A program made the translations under genes and the position numbers. Shown one piece after another: positions 1-7,949 of a stretch of 64,000 nucleotides of DNA. The stretch comes from SAR202 cluster bacterium Io17-Chloro-G6 (GTDB lineage: Bacteria > Chloroflexota > Dehalococcoidia > UBA3495), in assembly GCA_002816585.1 (NCBI GenBank), contig MUCT01000045.1:186001-250000 (forward strand), read 5' to 3'. Position 1 is the stretch's first letter. Every line of letters begins with the position of its first letter. A model generated the notes under the pieces. The model was not told where the DNA came from. It did not search any database and worked only from the letters and a program-made list of their open reading frames with translations.

Positions 1-443
1 GTGATCCGAACGGTTTCGCCGCGCTCCAGGCCGATATTCACGCGGGTGGGGTCCGAGTCCACCTGCTTAAGGATGTCCTCGATCTGCTTGTCTTCCAGCG
101 GCACCGGCTTGGGCCGCTTGTCATGTTCATCCTCGGTGGAGACGAACCCGGTGACGCCTGGGGTGTTCCGAACGGCGTACCAACTTTCGTCGTCCATGGT
201 CATTTGAACCAAGATATAACCAGGGAACAGCTTTTTGCGTTCCGAGCGCCTCTGGCCGTCCTTGAAGATTACCTCTTCTTCCGTGGGGACCAAAACCTCA
301 TTTATGCGGTCCTGCATATCCAGACTCTGAATGCGCAGGCGGAGATTTTTTTCAACCAGGTCTTCTTGCCCGGAGTAGGTATGTACGATATACCAACGCG
401 GCCCTTGCGATTCTTCTGTTTCCGATGTGTTTCTTATAGTCAT
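1..443 (-). CDS. nusG: Transcription termination/antitermination protein NusG (C-terminus cut off by window edge)
   Basis: The reading frame starts at an ATG at 443 and runs off the window, giving about 147 codons. The N-terminal half is a clear NGN domain: WYIVHTYSGQE near residue 17, then the VPTEE and KKLFPGYILVQM segments and the NTPGVTGFV stretch. The frame leaves the window just after GLERGETVRIT, the start of the C-terminal KOW domain. NusG binds RNA polymerase and couples it to Rho or to the ribosome. It follows secE on the same strand, the conserved secE-nusG order, as the last visible gene of the tRNA-tuf-rpmG-secE-nusG unit. I see no strong Shine-Dalgarno before the ATG, so the start rests on homology. 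Confidence 0.95.
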   Translation of the reverse strand, partial: MTIRNTSETEESQGPRWYIVHTYSGQEDLVEKNLRLRIQSLDMQDRINEVLVPTEEEVIFKDGQRRSERKKLFPGYILVQMTMDDESWYAVRNTPGVTGFVSTEDEHDKRPKPVPLEDKQIEDILKQVDSDPTRVNIGLERGETVRI

Positions 444-544
444 AATGCTATTTCCGATGCGGGGCAAACCGAAGGGGGCGGCGCGATGACGCGCCCCACG
501 TTTTCTGGATGACGGTCTCCCGAGGTTCAGCCCGGACTTTTGGT

Positions 545-781
545 TTAAAAGATTACCCGGGTGAATAACTCAGAGAAGACGCGGTCGAGGCCTCCCAAAA
601 AGAACCCGGCTGCGATGGCCAATACGATGACCACCATAGTTAGGCGGGCAGTCTCTTCCCGGCTGGGCCAGACCGACTTGCGCAATTCACCATAGGTTTC
701 CTGGAGGAAACCAACGGGATTGACGCGCTGGCCGCCGGCAGGTGCGGCGATTCGACCGCTACGCGTTGATGCCCTGGCCAT
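545..781 (-). CDS. secE: Preprotein translocase subunit SecE
   Basis: This 78-residue protein has a basic N-terminus (residues 1-20, several Arg), then the amphipathic segment FLQETYGELRKSVWPSREE typical of SecE. A single membrane helix follows (about residues 48-68, LTMVVIVLAIAAGFFLGGL). SecE clamps SecY in the Sec translocon of the inner membrane. The length matches single-span bacterial SecE. It lies 6 nt downstream of rpmG and about 100 nt upstream of nusG, the classic order. The ATG at 781 is the only sensible start. Confidence 0.95.
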   Translation of the reverse strand: MARASTRSGRIAAPAGGQRVNPVGFLQETYGELRKSVWPSREETARLTMVVIVLAIAAGFFLGGLDRVFSELFTRVIF

Positions 782-787
782 CGGGGG

Positions 788-958
788 TTACCTCACTTCG
801 CGGTGGGTCTTGTGCGACCGGCACCTGGAGCAGTACTTTCTCAACTCCATCCGGTTCGGGTCGTTGCGGCGGTTTTTTGCCGTGGTGTAATTGCGCTCCC
901 GGCAGTCGCCGCATTGCAGGGTGATGATTTGACGTACGTCAACTGTCTTTCTGGCCAT
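788..958 (-). CDS. rpmG: 50S ribosomal protein L33
   Basis: A 56-residue gene too short for many callers. It reads [19 protein letters not shown], then a basic middle ([19 protein letters not shown]) and [13 protein letters not shown]. The CxxC pair at residues 16-19 and a second CxxC at 42-45 form the L33 zinc ribbon (C+ form). It begins 3 nt after the tuf stop codon and ends 6 nt before secE, so it is translated from the tuf operon mRNA. Retaining both cysteine pairs makes this the zinc-binding paralogue type. Confidence 0.93.
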   Translation of the reverse strand: MARKTVDVRQIITLQCGDCRERNYTTAKNRRNDPNRMELRKYCSRCRSHKTHREVR

Positions 959-961
959 GAT

Positions 962-2146
962 TTATGACACCACCTTAGTGATTACGCCGGAGCCCACGGT
1001 ACGTCCGCCTTCGCGAATGGCGAACCGCATCTGTTCTTCGATGGGCACAGGACTCATCAATTCGATTTCCATCTTAACGTTGTCCCCAGGCATGACCATC
1101 TCAACGCCCTCGGGCAGAGTGCATTCGCCTGTGATGTCGCTGGTTCGGATGTAGAACTGGGGTTTGTAGCCGGAGAAGAATGGTGTGTGCCGTCCGCCCT
1201 CGTCGCGGCTAAGGACGTATACCTCAGCTTCGGCTTTGGTGTAGGGTTTCATCGTTCCGGGCGCCACGAGAACCTGCCCACGCTCAACTTCTTCCCGGTC
1301 CACACCGCGGAGCAGGATGCCCACGGCATCTCCCGCCTCAGTGCTGTCCAGGTTCTTGTGGAACATCTCCAGGCCAGTGGCCACGGTTCCACGGACATCG
1401 CCCCACCGGATAATCTCAACCGGCGAACCCACTTTCAGGGTGCCGCGCTCGACCCGGCCGGTAACAACGGTGCCGCGGCCTTTGATGCCGAACACATCTT
1501 CAATGGGCATGAGGAACGGCCGGTCCGTTACCCGCTCAGGGATGGGAATATATTCGTCCATAACCTCGACCAGTTTCAGCACCTGCGCTACTGCTTCTTC
1601 GTCGCCCTCAAGGGCTTTCAACCCGCTCACGCGGACGACGGGCGTGTCGTCGCCGGGGAAGTTGTAGCGGTTTAAGAGGTCGCGGACCTCAAGCTCCACC
1701 AACTCCAGCAGTTCATCGTCGTCCATCATGTCGACCTTGTTCAGGGCTACGACAATCTTGGGCACCTCAACCTGGCGGGCAAGAAGGATGTGCTCCCGAG
1801 TTTGGGGCATAGGACCGTCAGGAGCGCTCACCACCAGGACCGCGCCGTCCATCTGGGCCGCGCCGGTAATCATGTTCTTGATATAGTCAGCGTGACCGGG
1901 GCAGTCTACGTGGGCATAGTGCCGGGTTTCCGACTCGTATTCCACGTGGGCAATGGCGATGGTTACGCCGCGGGCCTTCTCTTCCGGGGCGTTGTCAATG
2001 CTGTCCATGTCCAAGTAACTGGCCAATCCTTTATCGGCCAGCACCTTGGTAATGGCTGAAGTCAAAGTAGTTTTGCCGTGGTCTACGTGGCCGATGGTGC
2101 CTACATTCAAGTGGTCCTTCGACCGGTCAAATTGCTGTTTCCCCAT
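962..2146 (-). CDS. tuf: Translation elongation factor Tu
   Basis: EF-Tu is the GTPase that delivers aminoacyl-tRNA to the ribosome. This 394-residue copy has the family's full length: the P-loop [14 protein letters not shown] near residue 18, switch [14 protein letters not shown] near 81, NKVD near 136, then domains 2 and 3 ([12 protein letters not shown] and the C-terminal GGRTVGSGV). A GGAGG Shine-Dalgarno lies about 10 nt before the ATG at 2146. It sits directly downstream of three tRNA genes, like the thr-tyr-gly-thr-tufB locus of enterobacteria, and is followed by rpmG, secE and nusG. It is probably co-transcribed with the tRNAs from the promoter at 2736-2764. Confidence 0.98.
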   Translation of the reverse strand: MGKQQFDRSKDHLNVGTIGHVDHGKTTLTSAITKVLADKGLASYLDMDSIDNAPEEKARGVTIAIAHVEYESETRHYAHVDCPGHADYIKNMITGAAQMDGAVLVVSAPDGPMPQTREHILLARQVEVPKIVVALNKVDMMDDDELLELVELEVRDLLNRYNFPGDDTPVVRVSGLKALEGDEEAVAQVLKLVEVMDEYIPIPERVTDRPFLMPIEDVFGIKGRGTVVTGRVERGTLKVGSPVEIIRWGDVRGTVATGLEMFHKNLDSTEAGDAVGILLRGVDREEVERGQVLVAPGTMKPYTKAEAEVYVLSRDEGGRHTPFFSGYKPQFYIRTSDITGECTLPEGVEMVMPGDNVKMEIELMSPVPIEEQMRFAIREGGRTVGSGVITKVVS

Positions 2147-2203
2147 CTTTAGGTGTCCTCCCTAGTACTCTTACTCGGGCCCTTTTTCTGGGCCGATTCT
2201 GGC

Positions 2204-2278
2204 TGGAGCCCAGAGGCGGGATTGAACCGCCGACCCCGTTCTTACCAAGAACGTGCTCTACCGCTGAGCTATCTGGGC
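2204..2278 (-). tRNA. tRNA-Thr (anticodon GGT)
   Basis: Cloverleaf on the minus strand. The acceptor stem GCCCAGA pairs with TCTGGGC. The D-arm reads AGCTCAGCGGTAGAGC, the anticodon stem CGTTC/GAACG encloses loop TTGGTAA with anticodon GGT, and the T-arm contains GGTTCAATCC. The discriminator is T and the 3' CCA is encoded (2204-2206). It is the last tRNA before tuf. Confidence 0.96.
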
Positions 2279-2355
2279 TGAAAGATTAATGATGCCGATT
2301 TTCGTTATGCGATTCCGTGATCTAGCTCCGTCTGTTCAGTCCGGAATAATTGCGT

Positions 2356-2443
2356 TGGTGGAGGGGGCAGGATTCGAACCTGCGAAGCCCTTCCGGACGC
2401 CAGATTTACAGTCTGGTGGCTTTAACCACTCACCCACCCCTCC
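2356..2443 (-). tRNA. tRNA-Tyr (anticodon GTA)
   Basis: Class II tRNA with a long variable arm (around GTCCGGAAGGGCTTC). The acceptor GGAGGGG pairs with CCCCTCC, the anticodon loop CTGTAAA carries GTA, and the T-arm has GGTTCGAATCC. The discriminator is A and the CCA is encoded (2356-2358). It lies between the two tRNA-Thr genes. Confidence 0.96.
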
Positions 2444-2566
2444 AGGCATAGAAATCTTCGCACATCAAACGGTCTCAGCGCAATCGTACGGCGACCTCTT
2501 TACTTCGCACCTGATTTGCCGGACCTTAATCCACCGAAAACCATGCCGACGGGACCGATTTTCAAG

Positions 2567-2638
2567 AGCCCCAGAGGGGATTCGAACCCCTAACCTGTCA
2601 ATTACAAATCGACTGCGCTGCCGTTGCGCCACCGGGGC
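2567..2638 (-). tRNA. tRNA-Thr (anticodon TGT)
   Basis: The acceptor GCCCCGG pairs with CTGGGGC with one wobble. Anticodon arm GTCGA/TTGAC encloses loop TTTGTAA, giving anticodon TGT. The T-arm holds GGTTCGAATCC. After the discriminator T the genome reads CTT, so the CCA end is not encoded, unlike the next two tRNAs. A CCA-adding enzyme gene is present at 33252-34463. This is the first tRNA of the tuf operon. Confidence 0.94.
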
Positions 2639-2683
2639 ATCGATGACCCTGGTGATGGACTCAGCCTTATCCTGCCATACACT

Positions 2684-2709
2684 AAAAAATAGCCCCGCAT
2701 TTGTGGGGC
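2684..2709 (-). terminator. Terminator-like hairpin in the leader of the tRNA-tuf operon
   Basis: Read on the minus strand, GCCCCAC and GTGCGGGGC-type arms (2709-2703 with 2698-2692) form a 7-bp stem with a 4-nt loop. T-A-T6 follows at once (2691-2684). The shape is that of a Rho-independent terminator, yet it lies about 20-45 nt downstream of the predicted transcription start and upstream of the first tRNA. It could attenuate the operon. On the plus strand it has only a short T-run. Confidence 0.6.
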
Positions 2710-2735
2710 CATTTTGTAACCAGGAGTACAATGGA

Positions 2736-2764
2736 ATTATATGAATTAGGCCTGGGAAAGTCAA
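2736..2764 (-). promoter_or_regulatory. Sigma70-type promoter of the tRNA-Thr/Tyr/Thr-tuf operon
   Basis: On the minus strand, TTGACT (2764-2759), a 17-nt spacer and a perfect TATAAT (2741-2736). Transcription would start near 2729 and run through the hairpin at 2709-2684 into tRNA-Thr(TGT). Five of six -35 bases and all -10 bases match the consensus. Confidence 0.82.
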
Positions 2765-2946
2765 TCAAATTCACGCTGGGATTTACGAATTTCGGCGCAC
2801 TCATTGCTGGAGCCAGCCGCCTTGACGACGCGAGTGCCATAATCTACACTTCCAGGCACGCACCGGCAGGTTGTTTTACCTCAGCCACAGCTATAAAAAC
2901 TCCCCATACCAAGTTGTGATCAGCCGGCGCCGGTACCGCAAACCCG

Positions 2947-3459
2947 ATGGACATAAAAGAATACATTAGAGACGTGCCCGATTTCCCTGAGCCGGGTATC
3001 ATATTTAAAGACATAACCCCATTGCTGGGCGACGTCGAAGCCTTCGGTCACATCATCTCTCAGTTGGTGGAGCATTACCGGGATGCTGATTTCGACGTCA
3101 TAGTACCGATCGAGTCACGGGGCTTTCTGTTCGGCGCGCCCTTGGCCCACGCATTAGGCAAGTCCATCGTTCCGGTCCGGAAGCCGGGCAAACTACCCTC
3201 GGCCACCCATTCCACGGAATACAGCTTGGAATACGGCAGCAACACGATGGAGATTCACGTGGACGGCATGGATAGTGGTCAGAAAGTCCTGATCATGGAC
3301 GACTTACTGGCCACCGGCGGGACTCTGGCCGCCACCGCCCGGCTGGTGGAGATGGCCGGCGGCATAATCTCCGAAATATGCGTGATCATCGAACTGACGT
3401 TTTTGGAAGGCCGAAAGAACTTGACCGAGTACGACGTCTACTCGATGGTCCAGTATTGA
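2947..3459 (+). CDS. apt: Adenine phosphoribosyltransferase
   Basis: APT salvages adenine with PRPP to make AMP in the cytosol. The 170-residue sequence is full-length for the family. It starts MDIKEYIRDVPDFPEPGI with the FKDITPLL segment, has IESRGFLFGAPLA near residue 57 and the PRPP-binding loop VLIMDDLLATGGTL near 115. It ends in YSMVQY, like family members that end near the LV.Y motif. It lies alone between the tRNA operon (opposite strand) and an MBL hydrolase, with no good Shine-Dalgarno; the ATG is chosen because it matches the family's N-terminus. Confidence 0.95.
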   Translation: MDIKEYIRDVPDFPEPGIIFKDITPLLGDVEAFGHIISQLVEHYRDADFDVIVPIESRGFLFGAPLAHALGKSIVPVRKPGKLPSATHSTEYSLEYGSNTMEIHVDGMDSGQKVLIMDDLLATGGTLAATARLVEMAGGIISEICVIIELTFLEGRKNLTEYDVYSMVQY

Positions 3460-3621
3460 CGGGCCCAACCGATTAACTGGAGCGTATCGCCCTTCCCCTC
3501 GGCCGGAGCAGGCCAGTTCTCTCATGTACCGAGGAGACTCTCGACACAGTCGAGGTGGGAGCATCAACCCGCGAATTGGGTGTCCACCGGAAAACGGTTG
3601 TATCGACATAAGGAGTGATTC

Positions 3622-4461
3622 ATGGCCAACCAGATCACTGTAGGCAACGTTGAGATTAAGTTTGTTCTAGACATGCTCCCGCCGCCCCGGGACCCTACGA
3701 TGATGTTTCCCACCACTGAAACCCAGGATTGGGAGCCGTACCACGAGGCGCTGGAAGACTGCCAACTGCAACTGTACTACGGCCATTTCTACCTGCGCAG
3801 CCAAGGACAGACTATTATGGTGGACACCGGCATGGGGCCCGGTCCCCATCCCAGCCGCGAAAACCGCACCGGAGATATGCTGAACCAGCTCAAGATTTCC
3901 GGGGTCAACCCCGAAGACGTAGACCTGGTGCTCATGACCCATCTGCATATCGACCATGTCGGCTGGAATTTGGATTACACCAGCGGTGAGCCCAAGCCCT
4001 ACTTCCCCAACGCCCGTTATCTGGCGCCACGGTTGGACTGGGAGCACTTCATTAAACCGGAGTTTGCGGCCAACGCTCCATGGGTCGAGTACAGTGTGAT
4101 ACCCCTTGAGGGCATGGGCCTGTTGGAACTGATCGATGATGGCCACGTTGTCAACGACGAGGTGACGGCCATCTCCACGCCGGGCCACACGCCCGGCCAC
4201 ATGGTTTTCAACATCACCTCTCAGGGCGAAAAGGCGATAGTGGTGGGCGACCTTTTGCATAGCAAGGTTCAGGTGGAACGGCCGGAATGGACTGCCGGGG
4301 TCGATACCGACAAAGCAGCCAGCCAAAGCAACCGGAAGATGATTTTAGACCGGGCCGAATCGGAAGACATCGTCATCGCCGCCGGTCACTTCCATCCAGA
4401 CGACCACATCGGCAAGGTGGTCCGGATGGACGGCAAGCGGTACTGGCAGGTTACCAAGTAA
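3622..4461 (+). CDS. MBL-fold metallo-hydrolase (lactonase-like)
   Basis: A 279-residue metallo-beta-lactamase-fold hydrolase. Metal ligands are visible: HLHIDH near residue 107, GHTPGH near 190, the bridging Asp in VVGDLLH near 210 and a late His in AAGHFHP near 253. The layout (long insertion before HxHxDH, C-terminal KRYWQV) resembles AHL lactonases and related cytosolic hydrolases, but the substrate cannot be read from sequence. A GGAG lies about 6 nt before the ATG. A second, divergent copy with the same layout is on the minus strand at 21364-22233. It heads a run of plus-strand catabolic-looking genes. Confidence 0.85.
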   Translation: MANQITVGNVEIKFVLDMLPPPRDPTMMFPTTETQDWEPYHEALEDCQLQLYYGHFYLRSQGQTIMVDTGMGPGPHPSRENRTGDMLNQLKISGVNPEDVDLVLMTHLHIDHVGWNLDYTSGEPKPYFPNARYLAPRLDWEHFIKPEFAANAPWVEYSVIPLEGMGLLELIDDGHVVNDEVTAISTPGHTPGHMVFNITSQGEKAIVVGDLLHSKVQVERPEWTAGVDTDKAASQSNRKMILDRAESEDIVIAAGHFHPDDHIGKVVRMDGKRYWQVTK

Positions 4462-4503
4462 CCTGGTGGGTAACCTGCTGGCCGTATCCAACCTGGAGAC
4501 ACC

Positions 4504-5382
4504 ATGAGCGCGGACGACAAGACCGAAAACGGAAGCAATAATCTGGACCAAGCCGCCAACGAATTCCGGCAGCGCTACTATGGTCCCGGTAACAACCCGG
4601 TCCCGCCGGCCGCCATGGCCGAGTTGGCGCCGGAAGTGATGCGCCTGGTGGACTCGGTCATCTATGGTGAGATCTATAACCGCCCAGCCGTAGACCTGAA
4701 AACCCGAAGCCTCTGCACCATCGCGGCGCTGGTGGTGCTGGGCCACAGCCCCTTGATGATCAAGCGGCATATCTCAGGCGCCTTGCACATCGGCGTCACG
4801 CGGGAAGAGATATCGGAGATCATTGCCCAGATGGTCTTCTATGGCGGCATGCCGGCGGCGGTCACCGCCTTCCGGATGGCCAAAGAAGCCTTCGACGAAT
4901 CACCCGACGACTCCCTGGCGCCTCCGGAAGCCCGTTCAACTGTCCAGTACAAGGAAGACAGCGAGGACTCGAACTACGGCGTTGCCCCTCCACCGGAACC
5001 GGCCGAGGAATCTGAACAGGAAGAAAAGCCTCCTCTGAGGGCTCCCGAACAGCCTCCGATGACGGCCCAGCGGCCCCCAGGTCCGGCGGATCGACGCCCA
5101 TCTGACCGAAGTAGGAGAGAACGCGATGAAGTTAGGTTTCATCGGGACCGGCAACATGGGGAATCCCATGGCGGCCAATCTAATCAAAGCAGGCCATCAG
5201 TTAACCGTTCACGACCTGCGGCGGGAGGCCGCAACCAACCTGCTGGAGATGGGCGCCGATTGGGCGGACAGCCCAAAGGAGGCCGTGCCGGGCAACGAAG
5301 CGGTGTTCACCAGCCTTCCCGTGCCCCGGGACGTGGAAGCGGTGGTCCTGGGCGAAAACGGAATCCTGGAAGGGGCAAGTAG
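4504..5382 (+). CDS. Carboxymuconolactone decarboxylase-family protein with doubtful C-terminal extension
   Basis: Residues about 15-135 look like a CMD/AhpD-type domain: AELAPEVMRLVDSVIYGEIY, LKTRSLCTIAALVVLGHSP and HIGVTREEISEIIAQM. The CxxC of AhpD is absent, so a peroxidase role is unlikely. After about residue 140 the frame becomes a Pro/Glu-rich then Arg/Gly-rich low-complexity tail. The last 257 nt overlap the following dehydrogenase in another frame. The family is normally about 130-150 residues. A TGA in the +2 frame at 5103-5105, just before the next gene's Shine-Dalgarno, would end the gene neatly if a frameshift lies in the tail. Start and domain are secure; the end is not. Confidence 0.7.
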   Translation: MSADDKTENGSNNLDQAANEFRQRYYGPGNNPVPPAAMAELAPEVMRLVDSVIYGEIYNRPAVDLKTRSLCTIAALVVLGHSPLMIKRHISGALHIGVTREEISEIIAQMVFYGGMPAAVTAFRMAKEAFDESPDDSLAPPEARSTVQYKEDSEDSNYGVAPPPEPAEESEQEEKPPLRAPEQPPMTAQRPPGPADRRPSDRSRRERDEVRFHRDRQHGESHGGQSNQSRPSVNRSRPAAGGRNQPAGDGRRLGGQPKGGRAGQRSGVHQPSRAPGRGSGGPGRKRNPGRGK

Positions 5383-6019
5383 CGGCTCGGTCTTCTTCGA
5401 CCTCTCCACCAACTCGCCCACCATGGTGCGCCAGCTTCAAGAGACCTGCGGCGCAAAGGGCGTGACGCTATTGGATTCTCCCGTGAGCGGAGGCGTCTAC
5501 GGCGCGGCGGCTGGGACGCTGGCGGTCATGGTCGGCGGAGACAAGGCGACTTTCGACCGCTTCAAGCCGACTCTGGAGGCCATTGGCACTCACGTTGTCT
5601 ACTGCGGCGACATCGGCAATGGGTCGGTTTGCAAGATCTGCAACAACTTGATGAGCATGGGCACCGGCGTCCTGTTGGCGGAGGCCCTGACCCTGGGCGT
5701 CAAGGCCGGGGTTGATCTGGGAATATTGGCCGACGTGATTAACAATAGTTCCGGCGGTTCCAAACGCCTCCTGGAGAAGTTTCCCCGGTACCTTTTCAAG
5801 GGTAACTTCGAGCCCGGATTCGCCACCGCCCTGGCGGCCAAAGACGTCCGTTTGGCGACCGACCTAGGCCGGGAATACGGGATACCCATGGAGCTTGCCA
5901 ACCTGGTGGATCAGCGCCACGTGGAGGCCATGTTCCGCGGCTGGGGTCCAGAGGACTCCGACGCCGTGGCCAAGATTCAGGAAGAAAAGTCCGGGGTGCA
6001 ACTCCGGCTGCTACACTAG
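5126..6019 (+). CDS. NAD(P)-dependent beta-hydroxyacid dehydrogenase (3-hydroxyisobutyrate dehydrogenase family)
   Basis: The 297-residue protein opens with a Rossmann fold, MKLGFIGTGNMGNPMAANL. The substrate motif DSPVSGGVYGAAAGTL is near residue 117, and the catalytic Lys lies in GNGSVCKICNN near residue 170. These are the 6-phosphogluconate/3-hydroxyisobutyrate dehydrogenase family signatures, so it oxidises a beta-hydroxy acid (or reduces a semialdehyde) with NAD(P). The exact substrate is unknown. A GGAGAG lies 6-7 nt before the ATG, making this start firm even though it sits inside the preceding open frame. Confidence 0.9.
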   Translation: MKLGFIGTGNMGNPMAANLIKAGHQLTVHDLRREAATNLLEMGADWADSPKEAVPGNEAVFTSLPVPRDVEAVVLGENGILEGASSGSVFFDLSTNSPTMVRQLQETCGAKGVTLLDSPVSGGVYGAAAGTLAVMVGGDKATFDRFKPTLEAIGTHVVYCGDIGNGSVCKICNNLMSMGTGVLLAEALTLGVKAGVDLGILADVINNSSGGSKRLLEKFPRYLFKGNFEPGFATALAAKDVRLATDLGREYGIPMELANLVDQRHVEAMFRGWGPEDSDAVAKIQEEKSGVQLRLLH

Positions 6020-6080
6020 GCGGCGAGGCCGGCATTAAGCCAGTACGTTTTATCCAGTAGACCTTTTTTCGGAGGACAGA

Positions 6081-7124
6081 ATGACTACCAACAACATGGA
6101 ACGGTCCAAGATTGTGGAATCCAGCGACACCGTTGAGGCCATTGAGGAATGTTACCGGCTGGGGTGGAGCGACGGACTGCCGGTGGTGCCGCCCGTGGAC
6201 TACAAAGTTAGGGAGATGCTGGAGATGTCCGGGCTCACCGGCGAAGAGGAGATCGTCTCCTTGGAGATGCGGAACCGGGTGTTGACCTCAGAGAATGTGG
6301 CGGCCAACGCTGTGATGGCGGGCTGTCTTCCGGAATATTACCCGGTATTGGCCACCACGCTAAAAGCCCTGGAAGAAGAGAAGAACTTTGTCCACATGGC
6401 CTCGGCGTCAACTAGTTCTCCGGCCATCTTGATGTTGCTGAACGGGCCGGTTCGGGACCAGATCGGCGCAAATTACAAAGACGGGCTCCTGGGGCCGGGC
6501 AACCGGGCCAACGCCGTACTGGGCCGGGCCATCCGCCTTTGCTTCATGAACGGCTTCGACGCCCGTCCGGGCACGCTGGACCGGGGCACCTTGGGCAACC
6601 CCAGCAAGTACACCCTGTGCTTCGCCGAAAACGAAGAGGACTCCCCTTGGGAGCCGATGCATGTCGCCCGCGGGTTTGATAAAGAAGACAGCACAGTGAC
6701 CGTGGCGGTGGCTTATAACCCCATCACCGTGAACAACGCCTACGGCCACACCGGCGAGTCCATCCTTGCCGCCATCGCCGACACGCTAAAGTCGGCCTCC
6801 ATGGCCTTTCGGTTTCCGTCACAGTGGGTGTTGGTCATTGGTCCGGAACACGCCATCACCTTGAATGACGACGGCTGGACCAGAAAAGGCATTCAGGAAT
6901 ACATGATGGAGAACGCGGCCCGCCCCCAAAGCGAACTCATCCGGTTGGGCATTGCGCAGGGCCCGGAGCGCGAAGGCGACGATAAGATCATCCGCCGCTG
7001 CGCCCAGGACACGGAGGATATCCTGGTGCTTATGGGCGGCGGCACCGGCGGAAGGAACAGCGCCATAATCGACACCACCCGGTTCAAGATCAGGACCCGC
7101 AAGATAGAAGTTCCCTCGGGTTAA
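6081..7124 (+). CDS. Uncharacterised conserved protein (SDGLPVVPP family), upstream of UGSC selenoprotein
   Basis: A 347-residue soluble protein with a GGAGG Shine-Dalgarno six nt before the ATG. The sequence looks strongly constrained: WSDGLPVVPP near residue 30, VAANAVMAGCLPEYYPV near 75, GRAIRLCFMNG near 150, CFAENEEDSPWEP near 180, HAITLNDDGW near 255 and a Gly-rich LVLMGGGTGGRNS near 325. I recognise it as an uncharacterised family but know of no reaction. Two conserved Cys residues and its position 0.8 kb upstream of the UGSC-family selenoprotein, with only a toxin-antitoxin pair between, suggest the two may work together; that is inference. Confidence 0.7.
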   Translation: MTTNNMERSKIVESSDTVEAIEECYRLGWSDGLPVVPPVDYKVREMLEMSGLTGEEEIVSLEMRNRVLTSENVAANAVMAGCLPEYYPVLATTLKALEEEKNFVHMASASTSSPAILMLLNGPVRDQIGANYKDGLLGPGNRANAVLGRAIRLCFMNGFDARPGTLDRGTLGNPSKYTLCFAENEEDSPWEPMHVARGFDKEDSTVTVAVAYNPITVNNAYGHTGESILAAIADTLKSASMAFRFPSQWVLVIGPEHAITLNDDGWTRKGIQEYMMENAARPQSELIRLGIAQGPEREGDDKIIRRCAQDTEDILVLMGGGTGGRNSAIIDTTRFKIRTRKIEVPSG

Positions 7125-7189
7125 CGCGGAACTTGCCACTGAGAAGTTTTAGATTCGTGGCAGAATGCTGACCGAGGTGCTCCGTAGTG

Positions 7190-7221
7190 TTGCATGGATC
7201 ATGCTAGTGATAAAATCCATG
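7190..7221 (+). promoter_or_regulatory. Candidate promoter and operator of the DUF433/PIN-like pair
   Basis: TTGCAT (7190-7195), a 15-nt gap and an extended -10 TGATAAAAT ending at 7216. A 7-bp inverted repeat, CATGGAT (7193-7199) and ATCCATG (7215-7221), brackets the promoter, as operators of autoregulated toxin-antitoxin pairs often do. The spacer is short, so the promoter call is moderate. Confidence 0.4.
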
Positions 7222-7237
7222 GAAAAGGTGCATTGAC

Positions 7238-7462
7238 ATGGCGAACATAGCGGAGCGGATCACCGTTGATCCTGAACAATGTGGCGGAAGGCCGTGCATA
7301 CGAGGCATGCGCATCCGAGTGGTTGAGGTCCTAGACCTTCTCGCAACTGGGCTCACCCACGAGGAGGTGCTATCAGAATTGCCTGATCTGGAAGCCGAGG
7401 ATATTCCGGCCTGTTTGCGGTTCGCTAGTCAGCGGATCGACCACCCTGTAGTTGCCGCTTGA
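7238..7462 (+). CDS. DUF433-family antitoxin
   Basis: This 74-residue protein carries the DUF433 signature: ITVDPEQCGGRPCIRGMRI (residues 8-26), then LDLLATGLTHEEVLSELPDL and a terminal helix. DUF433 proteins have a winged-helix-like fold and are typical antitoxin partners of DUF5615 PIN-like toxins, which is what follows here with a 4-nt overlap. It probably neutralises the toxin and represses its own promoter, where the inverted repeat at 7193-7221 lies. Confidence 0.85.
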   Translation: MANIAERITVDPEQCGGRPCIRGMRIRVVEVLDLLATGLTHEEVLSELPDLEAEDIPACLRFASQRIDHPVVAA

Positions 7463-7800
7463 TTCTGTGGATCGATGCCCAATTGTCGCCCCAAATAGCA
7501 AGCTGGATAACTGAATTCTGCGGCGTTGAGGCACATCCGATATCCGAATCGGGGATGCTTCACGCGAAGGATAGGGAGATTTATACCGCCGCGCAGGAAG
7601 CGGGTACAGTAATCATGACCAAAGATAGCGATTTCCCGCAACTGCTCGAGCGCATCGGCCCCCCACCTCAAGTAATTTGGATTACCTGCGGTAACACTTC
7701 GAATGCCCGACTCCGACGGATTCTACAAACCACACTACCAACCGCGCTGAAACTTCTGGAACAAGGCGAGCCTTTGGTCGAGATCAGTAACGCGCAATGA
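7459..7800 (+). CDS. DUF5615 PIN-like toxin
   Basis: A 113-residue protein. It begins at a TTG overlapping the antitoxin's TGA (TTGA), a normal translational coupling. ILWIDAQLSP at the N-terminus, an acidic middle (HAKDREIYTAAQ) and VIMTKDSDFPQLLE are the DUF5615/Mut7-C-like PIN hallmarks. The acidic residues at about positions 6, 39 and 56-58 would bind Mg2+ in an RNase site. It pairs with the DUF433 gene upstream. The target RNA is unknown. Confidence 0.82.
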   Translation: MILWIDAQLSPQIASWITEFCGVEAHPISESGMLHAKDREIYTAAQEAGTVIMTKDSDFPQLLERIGPPPQVIWITCGNTSNARLRRILQTTLPTALKLLEQGEPLVEISNAQ

Positions 7801-7852
7801 CCGGCGGTCTTCCAGGCCGCCTGATCTGGCGCTAATCCAGGCGGCAAGTGTC

Positions 7853-7880
7853 TTGCATAATGCAGGCCCTGGTGTATGAT
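7853..7880 (+). promoter_or_regulatory. Sigma70-type promoter of the UGSC selenoprotein gene
   Basis: TTGCAT (7853-7858), 16-nt spacer, TATGAT (7875-7880). The start would be near 7887, about 60 nt before the ATG at 7950. A GGAGG Shine-Dalgarno is at 7941-7945. Confidence 0.55.
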
Positions 7881-7949
7881 TAGGGGAATCAAATCTTCTG
7901 GCTATTCGGGCCGCAGAGAGCGGAGACTAAAGAAAGTCTGGGAGGAATC

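Larger units (their letters stand above)
2639..2946. other. Intergenic region between the tRNA-tuf operon and apt
   Basis: No convincing gene lies in this 308-nt divergent region. It holds the minus-strand promoter (2736-2764) and leader hairpin (2684-2709). A 62-codon plus-strand frame from the ATG at 2731 has an AGGAG five nt upstream, but it overlaps that promoter and resembles nothing I know. I see no clear plus-strand promoter for apt in 2765-2946. Confidence 0.6.

Noticed and set aside
2279..2355. tRNA-Gly between tRNA-Tyr and tRNA-Thr, as in the enterobacterial locus
   Set aside because: No cloverleaf can be drawn in this interval.
2289..2764. Open frames on both strands over the tRNA genes (peptides such as APVAQRQRSRF)
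   Set aside because: These are translations of tRNA sequences and their complements, a well-known source of false proteins.
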